From assembly GCF_003885045.1 (NCBI RefSeq), contig NZ_RHJS01000002.1:3038001-3102000 (forward strand): a stretch of DNA of 64,000 bases, read 5' to 3'. The DNA is from Schaedlerella arabinosiphila. Its GTDB lineage: Bacteria; Bacillota; Clostridia; Lachnospirales; Lachnospiraceae. Within the stretch, counting starts at the first letter, position 1. Each line of letters begins with the position of its first letter. Below the pieces are notes generated by a model, which was given only the letters and a program-made list of their open reading frames with translations, searched no databases and was not told the DNA's origin. A program made the translations under genes and the position numbers. Shown here in pieces: positions 18,368 through 27,308 of the stretch.

Positions 18368-18829
18368 TTACCTGCCGTCTTTTTCCATCACAAAATTTGT
18401 CAGAAACACGCCTTTTCGCTCCACCTGCTGTTCCCTTACCACCCTGTAGCCTCTTTTTTCAAAAAAGGGCCTTGCCGTAATCGAAGCATGGGTAGTGATT
18501 TTCCCTGAAACGGCCTGCTCCAGCCTGCTGCAAATGGCAGCGGCAGCGCCTTTTTTCTGATAATCCGCATGGACATAGAGGCGGTCGAGATAGCCTGCTT
18601 TGTCTATATCGCCGAATCCGATTATGGTATCTCCCTCCACTGCGACGACGCTGTAATGCTCTTGAAAGGAACGGTTCCACATCTCTAAATCCACATCCCC
18701 TGCTGCCCATGCATCCAACTGCTCCTCTGTGTAATCGCCTGCGTTCACTGTATGCACTGTGTGATAAAACAATTCTGCCAGCTTCCTGCAGTCGTCTGGC
18801 TGATATGCTCTGATAAACATGTTTTTCAT
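18368..18829 (-). CDS. GNAT-family N-acetyltransferase
   Basis: This 153-residue protein has the GNAT core: LYVHADYQKKGAAAAICSRLEQAV carries the acetyl-CoA-binding QKKGxA loop (Q/R-x-x-G-x-A), followed by SITARPFFEKRGYRVVREQQVERKGVFLTNFVMEK. It resembles the YafP/ElaA-like branch. The substrate is unknown. AAGGAG precedes its ATG. It follows another GNAT gene by nine bases, so the two are probably co-transcribed. Confidence 0.85.
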   Translation of the reverse strand: MKNMFIRAYQPDDCRKLAELFYHTVHTVNAGDYTEEQLDAWAAGDVDLEMWNRSFQEHYSVVAVEGDTIIGFGDIDKAGYLDRLYVHADYQKKGAAAAICSRLEQAVSGKITTHASITARPFFEKRGYRVVREQQVERKGVFLTNFVMEKDGR

Positions 18830-18838
18830 TCTCCTTTT

Positions 18839-19378
18839 TTATCCGGAAGCTTCTGCACTGCTGCGTTCTTCCCATTCCTCACGTGTTATGGCGTACGCAT
18901 AGGAAATGCCGTCTTTTTTATTGGGATATTCCTTGATTTTTTTCATACCGTTTGCAGCGGCGGTAGCGGAGGACGCGATATTCGTGTATTTCATGTATGA
19001 ATACAGGCAGTCAAAGTCCGTGTTCACAAATGCCCAGTCCCGAACCGCTTTTGCCGCCTCGCTTCCAAATCCCCTTCTCCAGTATTTTTTGTGAATATGG
19101 TAGCCGATCTCCGGAAGCATTTCTCCGTCAATATTTTGTATAGTCAGTCCGCAGTCACCTATAAGCTCTGAGGTTTCTTTCCGCACAACGGCCCACAGCC
19201 CGAATCCATATTCTTGATAATTTTGGAGATTCCATTCAATCCAGCTTCTGGTGCGTTTTTCATCAAATGGTTTTGGATAGTGCCGCATCGTTTCCGGGTC
19301 TGACAGGATTTCATGGATTGCGTCAAAATCCTCCAATGTATATTCCCGTAGAATCAGACGTTTGGTCTCAATCATCAT
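18839..19378 (-). CDS. RimJ/RimL-type N-acetyltransferase
   Basis: This 179-residue GNAT protein begins MIETKRLILREYTLEDFDAIHEILSDPETMRHYP, the hallmark of the RimL-like (Acetyltransf_3) subfamily. The acetyl-CoA loop is YWRRGFGSEAAKAV. Family members acetylate protein N-termini or small molecules; the substrate here is unknown. GGAGG precedes the ATGATG start, and the gene overlaps no neighbour. Confidence 0.88.
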   Translation of the reverse strand: MMIETKRLILREYTLEDFDAIHEILSDPETMRHYPKPFDEKRTRSWIEWNLQNYQEYGFGLWAVVRKETSELIGDCGLTIQNIDGEMLPEIGYHIHKKYWRRGFGSEAAKAVRDWAFVNTDFDCLYSYMKYTNIASSATAAANGMKKIKEYPNKKDGISYAYAITREEWEERSSAEASG

Positions 19379-19470
19379 TTTTTCCTCCTTTCTTTAGTCC
19401 AGCAGGTATCCGGCCTCATAAGAACATTCTAAATAGCTGGGGTTCTGGTAGTATATGTCTGTCTGGAACT

Positions 19471-20049
19471 CTATTTTCTCCCCAAATATCTACAGACCTT
19501 TTTCTTATATTCCAGATATTCCTGTCCAAACGCCTCTGTTAAAAAAGCTTCCTCAACATATACGATCTGCAAATGAAGCATAACCCCCGCAAATAGGACT
19601 GCTGCAAACAGCCCCCAGTTAAAGAACATCAGCCCGATGCCGATATGCACAAGGTCAAACCCTAAAAAAGCCGGGTTCCGGCTGATCTGGTAGATGCCAT
19701 TTGTCACCAACGCAGTCTCTTCCGTTTTGGAAACGCCGGCCCTCCAGCTATCCTGCATTGTCAGAACCGACACGACAAATATGGCCGCACCTGCCGCACC
19801 TGCTGCTGCACCAACAAGTCTCATAGGCGTCGGTAATAAGCAGACATGAAACAGGATGCTGAACAGCTCCGCAGCAAAAACCAGATATGCGGAGCCTTTC
19901 ATGACCAGTTCGATGGTTTTTGCGGCGCCCTCCTTCCCTTTCCCGATCTGATCCGTTCGGATTCCTTTTTGACTCTGGCTGATCATTTTTATGAAATAGC
20001 ATCCGTAAAAAATCAGCAGAATTACGATGCCGGTTATCTGAAATTTCAC
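19471..20049 (-). CDS. Isoprenylcysteine carboxyl methyltransferase-like membrane protein
   Basis: This 192-residue protein has four to five hydrophobic helices and the C-terminal motif block GIYQISRNPAFLGFDLVHIGIGL ... EEAFLTEAFGQEYLEYKKKVCRYLG. That block defines the ICMT/phospholipid-methyltransferase-like family (RNPxY, then E..L...FG..Y..Y...V.RY). A methyltransferase role is inferred and bacterial substrates are generally unknown. The start is a GTG at 20049 with AGGAGG eight bases before it. Confidence 0.85.
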   Translation of the reverse strand: MKFQITGIVILLIFYGCYFIKMISQSQKGIRTDQIGKGKEGAAKTIELVMKGSAYLVFAAELFSILFHVCLLPTPMRLVGAAAGAAGAAIFVVSVLTMQDSWRAGVSKTEETALVTNGIYQISRNPAFLGFDLVHIGIGLMFFNWGLFAAVLFAGVMLHLQIVYVEEAFLTEAFGQEYLEYKKKVCRYLGRK

Positions 20050-20121
20050 TGTTCTGTCCTCCTGTTCCGCATCCGACTTCTTTCCTTTTCTTCCTTGGCC
20101 TTTTATATCTGTTGAATAGAT

Positions 20122-20580
20122 TCAAAGCTCCATATTTATTGATTGGATAGTCAAACCGTAATCTGTATACATCTTACAGGCTGCTTCATTTTTTGCGTTT
20201 ACCTGCAGTTCAATCCCGTCATACCCTTTTTCCTTTTTCAATTCTTTAAGAAAATCAAAGAATGCATGTCCGATCCCTTTTCCACGATATTTCTCATCCA
20301 CTGCCATAGAATCAATAAAAATAATGTCTCTTGTCACCAGATTCGGATTTTCTATATGCTGGTATGCGACAAATAAAATGCCTGCCACAGTCCCTTTATA
20401 TTCCGCGACGAAAAACGTTTTTTCCTTCACCGCCTGCTCATACATTTCAACCGGCAATACGTTTTCGCTGTATTTGTAAATATCCGGCCGCCAGCCAATG
20501 TGCATTTGCTGAACCTGTTTCATAATAGATTCCGCGATTCCATATTCATCCATTTTTGCATTTCTGATACATATTTCCAT
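20122..20580 (-). CDS. GNAT-family N-acetyltransferase
   Basis: This 152-residue protein has the GNAT acetyl-CoA loop DEKYRGKGIGHAFFDFLKELKKEKGYDGIELQVNAKNEAACKMYTDYGL. These are the usual motif A (Q/R-x-x-G-x-G) and motif B with the late Tyr. Substrate unknown. It is the third acetyltransferase in 2.2 kb on the same strand. Confidence 0.88.
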   Translation of the reverse strand: MEICIRNAKMDEYGIAESIMKQVQQMHIGWRPDIYKYSENVLPVEMYEQAVKEKTFFVAEYKGTVAGILFVAYQHIENPNLVTRDIIFIDSMAVDEKYRGKGIGHAFFDFLKELKKEKGYDGIELQVNAKNEAACKMYTDYGLTIQSINMEL

Positions 20581-20596
20581 AGCTTTACCCTCTTTT

Positions 20597-20835
20597 TTTT
20601 ACCTTTTGCGCTTCCAAAAACCGCTCATCCCCTGTCATGACTGACATAAATCTCAGGACGGCATCTACATGCTTTATCGTCCTTCTGCTGGGGATGTAGT
20701 TTTTTGGTAGACGGCGCCGTCATATCCGATGATCCGAAACGGCATATCCAGGTTCGGATCCGTCTGGTTTTCCAGACCCAGCAGGGCAATTTTCACTTTC
20801 CCTCCAGACCAGTATTTTGCGTTATCCGTTCTTCT
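20597..20835 (-). pseudogene. Partial, internally deleted copy of the Rpn-family gene
   Basis: Bases 20597-20704 repeat about 21356-21465 of the intact gene at 21111, and 20705-20835 repeat about 21719-21850, both with few changes. The roughly 250 bases between these blocks in the intact gene are missing, as are both ends. It cannot encode a working protein. It sits beside the intact copy and continues directly into the repeat at 20836. Confidence 0.85.
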
Positions 20836-20921
20836 GAATGTTTGAAAAGCTACACCCGCTGCAATTACGAGTGTTTTTACTTTTTAGCATAAAGGGAGCT
20901 GAAAAGCAATTATTTTCTGGA
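20836..20921. repeat. 86-bp repeat, copy A (partner at 22242-22325)
   Basis: From GAATGTTTGAAAAG to AGCAATTATTTTCTGGA this block is nearly identical to 22242-22325, with a few substitutions and small indels. The two copies bracket the intact Rpn-family gene. This suggests duplication of the gene with its flank, or recombination between them. The rest of 20581-21110 shows no other gene. Confidence 0.85.
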
Positions 20922-21110
20922 AACGAAAATTTTGCCATTTTGTACAAGAAATTGTTCGTAAGTGCCTAACTTACCTGCAGACCGAGAAAAAGAGCCGCCG
21001 GCTTTCTACCGACAGCCTCGTTTCATTTGAAATACAAGAATGTTATATAATCTGTGTAAATAATCAGACTTTATCATCCTCTCTTAATCCAATACATTTT
21101 CTTTAGATAA

Positions 21111-22016
21111 TCAGGCGAATGCAATATTATGCTTTCTTAATAACTCCTTCGCCAGGGCCAGCTCTTTGAGAGCGGCATCTTTTTCGGCGATCATTGCATC
21201 CTTCTCTGCGATCACCGCATCTTTTTCCGCAATTACAGCGTCCTTCTCTACGATCACCGCATCCTTCTCCGCCCGCATGATCTCCATCCCCTTCTGAATC
21301 CCACGGTTTTCAACCTGGTCTAAAATCTCACACATATTCTTTTTACCTCCTTCCGTTTTTACCTTTTGCGCTTCCAAAAACCGCTCATCCCCGGTCATGA
21401 CTGACATAAATTTCAGGACGGCATCTACATGCTTTATCGTCCTTCTGCTGGGGATGTAGTTTTTGTTTTTTCGCTTCTGTACAAAATAGTCCGCTACGAT
21501 CCGAAAATCGCTTCTAAATAACTTTACCTGCTCCTCTGTTAAATATGCCACCTCAAAGACATGAATCTTATAATCATTCACATACTTTTCCATACCTGCC
21601 GGAATCGTCACCATCTCATTGATAGACTTCGGCCCGCTCCACCGGGGATTCCCGAAATACAGGACTATACTCAGCACCGGGCAGCGGTCCTTTGATTTCT
21701 TATCAAGCAGCTGCGTCCGGTAGGCGGCGCCGTCATATCCGATGATCCGAAACGGCATATCCGGATCCGGATCCGTCTGGTTTTCCAGACCCAGCAGGGC
21801 AATTTTCACTTTCCCGCCAGACCAGTATTTTGCGTTATCCCGTTCTTCTTCATGCAGCTTGCTGCTGTCTGCCTTATACTGGGATCTGACCTTCAGAGCT
21901 TTCAGCTCCCTGGATCGGATCACACGTTCTCCCTCAAAAACCAGTACATTTACGATGTCGGCAAAGACATCGTTATAATCCTCCAGATTCTTTTCTACGA
22001 TATCCTTCTGTCCCAT
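21111..22016 (-). CDS. Rpn/PD-(D/E)XK nuclease-family putative transposase
   Basis: This 301-residue protein is of the Rpn (recombination-promoting nuclease) or transposase_31-like type common in Lachnospiraceae. YNDVFADIVNVLVF at the start and SIVLYFGNPRWSGP are characteristic blocks. The nuclease core has an Asp (DVFAD), KIALLGLENQTD and the following strand. The C-terminal 60 residues hold at least four near-perfect copies of the heptad AEKDAVI (about 247-280), predicting a coiled coil. AAAGAGGAG precedes the ATG. A truncated duplicate lies just downstream. The cellular role of this family is not settled. Confidence 0.8.
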   Translation of the reverse strand: MGQKDIVEKNLEDYNDVFADIVNVLVFEGERVIRSRELKALKVRSQYKADSSKLHEEERDNAKYWSGGKVKIALLGLENQTDPDPDMPFRIIGYDGAAYRTQLLDKKSKDRCPVLSIVLYFGNPRWSGPKSINEMVTIPAGMEKYVNDYKIHVFEVAYLTEEQVKLFRSDFRIVADYFVQKRKNKNYIPSRRTIKHVDAVLKFMSVMTGDERFLEAQKVKTEGGKKNMCEILDQVENRGIQKGMEIMRAEKDAVIVEKDAVIAEKDAVIAEKDAMIAEKDAALKELALAKELLRKHNIAFA

Positions 22017-22241
22017 TCATACTCCTCTTTGGTTTCTCTTATTATAGTCTTTTGGCTGCCGGAATACAAGTATATACTGTTTACGCCTACGGTGTTCACT
22101 GTAACAGTGACACTGCAAGTACATAACTAATCCATCCCATCTCCTCCCTTCATAAAGTCACGAAAAAAATTTGTTTCAAACATTGAAGTAAAGGCGATAC
22201 AGCCCTGAAAATAAAATAGAAATTTTCATCTTAGATAAAGA

Positions 22242-22325
22242 GAATGTTTGAAAAGGTACACCCGCTGCAATTACGAGTGTATTTACTTTAGCATAAAAGG
22301 GGCTGAAAAGCAATTATTTTCTGGA
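22242..22325. repeat. Repeat, copy B of the 86-bp repeat
   Basis: This is the partner of 20836-20921, found upstream of the intact Rpn-family gene. Its right half overlaps the 3' end of the 54-codon frame at 22314-22478. Confidence 0.85.
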
Positions 22326-22478
22326 TATTTTTCTGCAAAAAACCAGGCCGCCCGCGCAGAATTCTCTTCCACACAGCGGCCATCTGTTTATCGTGTCTAA
22401 AGAAAGATAACTACCTTCCGGCGTAAACTCCGGCAACGTGGAAGGCAGCTCCTTGTTCATCAGATAATAGGTGCCCAT
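22314..22478 (-). CDS. 54-codon frame with a strong ribosome binding site, probably a gene remnant
   Basis: The ATG at 22478 follows CCGGAGG with six-base spacing. The product starts MGTYYLMNKELPSTLPEFTP and ends with a cysteine-containing tail (PLCGREFCAGGLVFCRKISRK). The start loosely recalls the opening strand of HipA-like kinases (YYLMN). That is a weak impression. The tail overlaps the 86-bp repeat, so the original gene was probably cut by the duplication event. A real small protein is possible but unproven. Confidence 0.35.
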   Translation of the reverse strand: MGTYYLMNKELPSTLPEFTPEGSYLSLDTINRWPLCGREFCAGGLVFCRKISRK

Positions 22479-22501
22479 TTTATACCTCCGGCCCGAAATA
22501 T

Positions 22502-22554
22502 TTTCAACTGTGCGGTTGGATAATCTAAGAATCCTCCAACTGCACAGCTGGAAA
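22502..22554. repeat. Imperfect 19-bp inverted repeat downstream of the aldolase gene
   Basis: TTTCAACTGTGCGGTTGGA (22502-22520) pairs with TCCAACTGCACAGCTGGAAA (22535-22554), with a 14-base loop and two mismatches. It lies 75 bases past the DeoC-type stop codon on the minus strand and could serve as the operon's terminator. The rest of 22017-22629 has only the repeat and the small frame already listed. Confidence 0.5.
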
Positions 22555-22629
22555 TGTTTTCAGCTATGTTTTTATAACAGTTCTATCCGGGGGAGACACA
22601 TCATTTTTTACGCCTGCTTTTTCCGCTTC

Positions 22630-23373
22630 CTATAATTCGGATTCGTCAATCACAATATCCTTCATATCAATATCATGCCCGATTGCTTCTGCTTCTTTCA
22701 GGATCTTTTCTGCCGACGCGCATCCGATCCCAAAACGGCACGCTCCTAATTTGTACATTTTCAGCAAGGTATCAAGATCCCTCACCCCGCCAGCCACTTT
22801 AATCTTTGCCCGGTCGCCCACCGCGTCCTTCATCACCTTTACATGATGGAGGGTGGTCGGTTTTCCGACAGAAAATCCCGTACCCGATTTCACATAGTCT
22901 GCTCCGCCTTCGATGGACAGCTCGCAGGCCTTCCGAATCTCTTCGTCGGTCAGCAGCATGGCCTCAATGATCACCTTCAAAGAAGTCCCCTCCGTTGCTT
23001 TCCGGACCGCCTTGATATCCTCAAGCACCAGGTCGTACCGGCCCGATTTTAAATATCCCACATTCATAACCATATCGTTTTCTGCCGGATTCATGGTCAT
23101 AAAATATTCGGCAAGCTGTACCTTTGTTTCCGTCGCCTCCTGCCCGGACGGGAATGCCAGCGATGTGCCGAACGCGGTATCCGTTCCCTTCAGCAGTTCT
23201 ACCAGCTGGGGATAATAACAGGGCCAGCAGAAGCAGGTGCCGCATCCGTACTTTTTGCAGAGCTCCACCATATCCTTCACATCCTCAAGCGTTGTATCCA
23301 ATTTTAAAACACTCGGATCCATCATATACGCAATATCCTTCATTGTTAAAATGTCTTTCCTGTATTCCTTCAT
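22630..23373 (-). CDS. DeoC-like class I aldolase (deoxyribose-phosphate aldolase family)
   Basis: This 247-residue TIM-barrel aldolase has the DeoC catalytic set: D100 in ENDMVMNVGYL, the Schiff-base lysine K162 in DYVKSGTGFSVG and K192 in KIKVAGGVRD. The usual motif VKTSTGF is VKSGTGF here, and K(V/L)I(I/L)E(T) is KVIIEAML. It cleaves or forms a phosphorylated aldol, classically deoxyribose-5-phosphate to acetaldehyde and glyceraldehyde-3-phosphate. In this operon it stands with an importer, dehydrogenase and isomerase for a sugar, not with nucleoside genes, so the substrate may differ. Confidence 0.88.
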   Translation of the reverse strand: MKEYRKDILTMKDIAYMMDPSVLKLDTTLEDVKDMVELCKKYGCGTCFCWPCYYPQLVELLKGTDTAFGTSLAFPSGQEATETKVQLAEYFMTMNPAENDMVMNVGYLKSGRYDLVLEDIKAVRKATEGTSLKVIIEAMLLTDEEIRKACELSIEGGADYVKSGTGFSVGKPTTLHHVKVMKDAVGDRAKIKVAGGVRDLDTLLKMYKLGACRFGIGCASAEKILKEAEAIGHDIDMKDIVIDESEL

Positions 23374-23502
23374 GATTATAATCCACCTTCCTGAATGTCT
23401 GTCTTTGGCCGCGGTTCACCGGCCGGAAAACCGCAGCCCCATCCATCCTTCCATTTTTTATTCTGTTTTCTGTTCCAAATCCGCCTTGTCCGCAGCCTGC
23501 GG

Positions 23503-24744
23503 TCAGGTATGCAGCTCCGAGAGCTTGCCGAATTTTTTCCGTGTCTCCACAAATTTTTCCGTGTAAATCTTATTGAATGCCACGCATCCCACCGGCTGCT
23601 GACGGATCATCAGCTCTTCACAGTTCATGCACTGGGTACAATACTTGATCTCATCCTCTCTGCCCTCCATGAGCTTTAAGGGAGTGAGCGGATCGGCAAA
23701 GGACTGCCTGCCGAGCCCCACCATATCCATGATCCCCTCCTCGATACAATGCGCCCCCATTGCGAAGAGCGATGATTTCTCCGGATCCACGGACAGAAGC
23801 TTGTTCTTCTTCCCCCTGAACGGCGAAAAATGGGAACCAATGACCACTGTCTCGGGTTTGAGAACCTTTTTCATCATGTCTGAAAAATAAATATGCAGGT
23901 AGGAAAGCTCCGGCGCGTCCGACAGCGCTTCCATATAATTCATCGCGCTGTGTACATTTCCAAGTGACTCGATGAAGTAGCTTGCCCCGCGCTCCTCCAA
24001 CCCTTTGATCAAATCAAGCGGTTCCGTCATATCCATAAGCGGGGACTCCGGTCCCGCGGAGCCAAATCCGCCCGGATGCCCTTCCCACATGGACATCTTA
24101 GAGCCTATCAGGAAATTCTTGTCATTCACCGCTTTCATGATCCTCTCCTGCAGGTCATATGCCCACTGCGCCCTCCTTTCCCAGGAGCCGCCGTATTTCC
24201 AGTCACGGTCATTAAACGGGCGGATGATCTGGGATCCCAGATAGCCATGGCACAGCTTCATATCAATGCCGTCCGCTCCCACCTCATGCGCGATCTGGGA
24301 CGCAAGGACAAACTGGTCCATGATATGCTCCACTTCCTCCTCCGACAGAATGTCCCCTCCGATCCCATACATCGGTTTTACACAGACACGTCTTGAAAAA
24401 TCCGGTTCGCTGATCTCTCCCGAATGGGTCAGCTGGAATACGATCAGCGTATCCGGGTTCACCTCTTTAAGGCGCCTGATAAAATTTTTCAGCGGCTTTT
24501 CATTCCGCGGCATGATTTCAAGCTGCGTCTTTCTTGCCCTGGATTCGTTCGTAACCGTGATCGCCTCCAGATCCACCAGCCCGAACCCGCCCTGATACAG
24601 CTTTTCATATCGCTGATAAGTCAGGTCCGTAGGATTTCCCTCTTCGTCAGAATCCACACATTCCATCGGCTGCGCAAAAAAACGGTTTTTACACTCTCTG
24701 TTTCCGATTTTGATCGGGTTTAACAACGTTTCTTTATATCCCAT
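23503..24744 (-). CDS. Old-yellow-enzyme family NADH:flavin oxidoreductase
   Basis: This 413-residue FMN-binding TIM barrel resembles the N-terminal half of 2,4-dienoyl-CoA reductase: LLNPIKIGNRECKNRFFAQPM, GADGIDMKLCHGYLGSQIIRPFNDR and MDMVGLGRQSFADP. A CTQCMNC...C cluster (Cys pattern C-x2-C-x2-C-x12-C) can hold a 4Fe-4S centre. The C-terminal FAD/NAD reductase half of the dienoyl-CoA enzymes is absent. Family enzymes reduce C=C bonds next to carbonyls or act on sugar-derived enones. Its place between an aldolase and a sugar importer suggests a redox step in sugar breakdown. Confidence 0.87.
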   Translation of the reverse strand: MGYKETLLNPIKIGNRECKNRFFAQPMECVDSDEEGNPTDLTYQRYEKLYQGGFGLVDLEAITVTNESRARKTQLEIMPRNEKPLKNFIRRLKEVNPDTLIVFQLTHSGEISEPDFSRRVCVKPMYGIGGDILSEEEVEHIMDQFVLASQIAHEVGADGIDMKLCHGYLGSQIIRPFNDRDWKYGGSWERRAQWAYDLQERIMKAVNDKNFLIGSKMSMWEGHPGGFGSAGPESPLMDMTEPLDLIKGLEERGASYFIESLGNVHSAMNYMEALSDAPELSYLHIYFSDMMKKVLKPETVVIGSHFSPFRGKKNKLLSVDPEKSSLFAMGAHCIEEGIMDMVGLGRQSFADPLTPLKLMEGREDEIKYCTQCMNCEELMIRQQPVGCVAFNKIYTEKFVETRKKFGKLSELHT

Positions 24745-24769
24745 TGTATTTTCCTTTCTATATTAATTC

Positions 24770-26266
24770 TCATAGTTTCTCGCCGCTGGCTAATTTCATG
24801 ATGCCTTCTTCCGAAAACTCCTCCTGGGACAGCTCCCCGGTCAGTACCCCTTCATGCATCACCAGGATCCGGTCTGCCACTCCCATGACCTCCGGCATTT
24901 CGGAGGAAATCATAATAATGCTGACTCCCTCCTGCACCAGCCTGTCCATCAGCAGATAAATCTCATACTTGGCCCCAACGTCGATCCCCCTGGTCGGCTC
25001 ATCCAAAAACAGGATTTTACATTCCGAAGCGAGCCACTTTGCAAGAACCACCTTCTGCTGATTCCCGCCTGACAGGAACCGGCATAATTTCCCGGTATCC
25101 GGCGCCACGACCCTCAGCTCCTGAAAATATTTTTCCGTCATCTTCTTTTCCTTTGCCCCGCTGACAAACCCGGCCTTGGAAATCTTATCTAATGCCGCGG
25201 CCGCGATATTGTCTTTGATATCATGGTTCAAAAACAACCCCTGCGTCTTCCGGTCTTCGGTGGCAAATCCGAGGCCGTACTTCAATGCCCTACTTGGATG
25301 GCTGATATCTGCCTCTTTCCCAAAGATAGTCACCTTCCCTTTTTGAAGCTTATCCGCCCCGAAGATTGCCCGGAGCACTTCGGTCCGTCCGGCTCCGACC
25401 AGGCCCGACAGCCCAAGGATCTCCCCTTTTCTCAGCTGAAACGATATATTTTCAAAGCGCTCCCCCGTCAGCCCTTCCGCCTCCAGCACCACTTCCGTAC
25501 TCCTGATCCTGTGCCGGGGCGGGAAGGTATCCTTCAGATCCCGGCCGATCATTTTGCTGATCAGCCAGTCCTTATCAATATCCCGGATATTTTCATCCGC
25601 AATATATTTTCCGTCCCGAAGCACCGTGACACGGTCGCAGAGCGCAAAAAGCTCCTCCAGGCGGTGGGATATATAGATCACCGTGATCCCATCCGCCTTT
25701 AATTTCCTCACAATTTCAAATAAAACCTCGATCTCGCTGTTTGTCAGGCTGTCCGTCGGTTCATCCATAATGATGATCCTGGTCTGGTAGGACAGCGCTT
25801 TTGCAATATCCACCATCTGCTGCTGCGCGACGCTCAGTTTTTTCACCGGCGTTTTGTAGCTCGCAAGGGAGCCCCTGCTCACATAATCCAGATACTTCCC
25901 GGCAAATTCATTTTCCTCCTGAGTTTTGATGATCCGGCAGAAATTTTTCTCCTGCCCAAGCATGACATTTTTTACGGCATCCAGCTCGGGAACCAGGCTC
26001 AGCTCCTGATAAATAATAGCCACTCCCTTGTCGATCGCGTCACGCGGGCTTTTGATCACAACCTCTTTCCCGTCGATCTTCACGGTTCCCGCATCCGGTT
26101 TGTATACCCCGGAAAGCACCTTCATCAAAGTTGATTTTCCGGCTCCGTTCTCCCCGATCAACGCGTGGATCTCGCCCTTTTTCACACGGAGGTCTACCTG
26201 GTCCAATGCCGTGACCTTAGAAAACGTCTTTGTAACCCCCAACATCTCCAATGCATATTCGCTCAT
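24770..26266 (-). CDS. Sugar ABC transporter ATPase, RbsA/MglA type
   Basis: This protein of about 498 residues has two nucleotide-binding domains. NBD1 has Walker A IGENGAGKST and Walker B IIIMDEPTDSLT. NBD2 is the expected degenerate type (LSGLVGAGRTEVLRAIFGAD) with signature FLSGGNQQKVVLAKWLA and LFLDEPTRGIDVGAKYEIY. It powers uptake of a monosaccharide with the permease encoded upstream and the binding protein at 29451. The ATG at 26266 (MSEYALEML) matches family starts; a GTG at 26293 is an in-frame alternative. Confidence 0.92.
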   Translation of the reverse strand: MSEYALEMLGVTKTFSKVTALDQVDLRVKKGEIHALIGENGAGKSTLMKVLSGVYKPDAGTVKIDGKEVVIKSPRDAIDKGVAIIYQELSLVPELDAVKNVMLGQEKNFCRIIKTQEENEFAGKYLDYVSRGSLASYKTPVKKLSVAQQQMVDIAKALSYQTRIIIMDEPTDSLTNSEIEVLFEIVRKLKADGITVIYISHRLEELFALCDRVTVLRDGKYIADENIRDIDKDWLISKMIGRDLKDTFPPRHRIRSTEVVLEAEGLTGERFENISFQLRKGEILGLSGLVGAGRTEVLRAIFGADKLQKGKVTIFGKEADISHPSRALKYGLGFATEDRKTQGLFLNHDIKDNIAAAALDKISKAGFVSGAKEKKMTEKYFQELRVVAPDTGKLCRFLSGGNQQKVVLAKWLASECKILFLDEPTRGIDVGAKYEIYLLMDRLVQEGVSIIMISSEMPEVMGVADRILVMHEGVLTGELSQEEFSEEGIMKLASGEKL

Positions 26267-26304
26267 AGTTTCTGCCCAGCCTTTCTTCTCCACCGTGTGA
26301 ACCG

Positions 26305-27282
26305 CTATTTCTCCCGCCTTTGGAACAGTACCGCCACCAGGATGATCGCGCCGCGGATGACGCCCTGCATATTGGGGTCGGCCCCGATCAGGTTCAGAAT
26401 ATTATTGACCATGGCCATGATCAGCACGCCGGCCAGGGTTCCTGCCAGGGTGCCCACCCCGCCGCTCATGGCCGTTCCGCCGATGACCGCCGCCGCAAGC
26501 GCATCCATGTCATAATTGGCGCTTCCGTTGGGCTCTCCTACCCTGACACGGGCCATCAGCATCACTCCTGCCAGGGCCGCTGTAAATCCGCAGAGCACAT
26601 ATGCCATGATTTTATTGATTTTTACCTTGATGCCGGTCAGCCTGGCTGCCTCCGCATTACTTCCGATCGCGTAAATATGGCGCCCATACACCGTCTTATG
26701 CAGGATCACGATGAATACGGCCATCATGACCGCATAAAGGATCACCGCGCAGGGAATACCCATCACATATTTGGAGCCGAAATGTACCCAGGCTTCCGTC
26801 ACCTTCCCGCCCGGGGCTCCTTTTGTATAAAGCATGACAATGCCCTTCACCACCATATTGACCCCCAGGGTAATGATAAACGGCTCCAGATTCCTGGTCA
26901 CGATGATGAGACCGTTCACAAGTCCGATCAGGCATCCGATCATCAGGACAAGCAGAACCTGTCCCAGCATGATCCCCTGCTTTCCCTGCCCGATCCCCGC
27001 CTCCATCATATCTGCCAGCAGGCAGGCGCATAGGGCCATCACGCTGGTCACAGACAGGTCGATCCCTCCGACAAGCAAAACCACAGTCATGCCTATGCTG
27101 ACCATCCCTACAATGGATGCCTGCCGCAGGATATTGGCTATATTGGTATACGTCGGAAATATATCCGGAGAAGCAATGGTCGAGATCACAAACACCAAAA
27201 TCAATGCAATATAAGGTGTACTGACCGGATGATCCAATATTTTTCTGACAATATTTTTCTTTGTTTCCTGATTACCCACCAC
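26305..27282 (-). CDS. Sugar ABC transporter permease, RbsC type
   Basis: This 325-residue integral membrane protein has about nine to ten helices and the conserved blocks VLLVGGIDLSVTSVMAL, NGLIIVTRNLEPFIITLG, GSNAEAARLTGIKV and AAAVIGGTAMSGGVGTLAGTLAGVLIM. All are typical of ribose/galactose/xylose permeases. The start is GTG (27282), behind AGGAGG. It forms the channel for the ATPase at 24770 and the binding protein at 29451. Confidence 0.93.
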   Translation of the reverse strand: MVGNQETKKNIVRKILDHPVSTPYIALILVFVISTIASPDIFPTYTNIANILRQASIVGMVSIGMTVVLLVGGIDLSVTSVMALCACLLADMMEAGIGQGKQGIMLGQVLLVLMIGCLIGLVNGLIIVTRNLEPFIITLGVNMVVKGIVMLYTKGAPGGKVTEAWVHFGSKYVMGIPCAVILYAVMMAVFIVILHKTVYGRHIYAIGSNAEAARLTGIKVKINKIMAYVLCGFTAALAGVMLMARVRVGEPNGSANYDMDALAAAVIGGTAMSGGVGTLAGTLAGVLIMAMVNNILNLIGADPNMQGVIRGAIILVAVLFQRREK

Positions 27283-27308
27283 ACACTCCTCCTGTTTTTC
27301 TCTATGGT

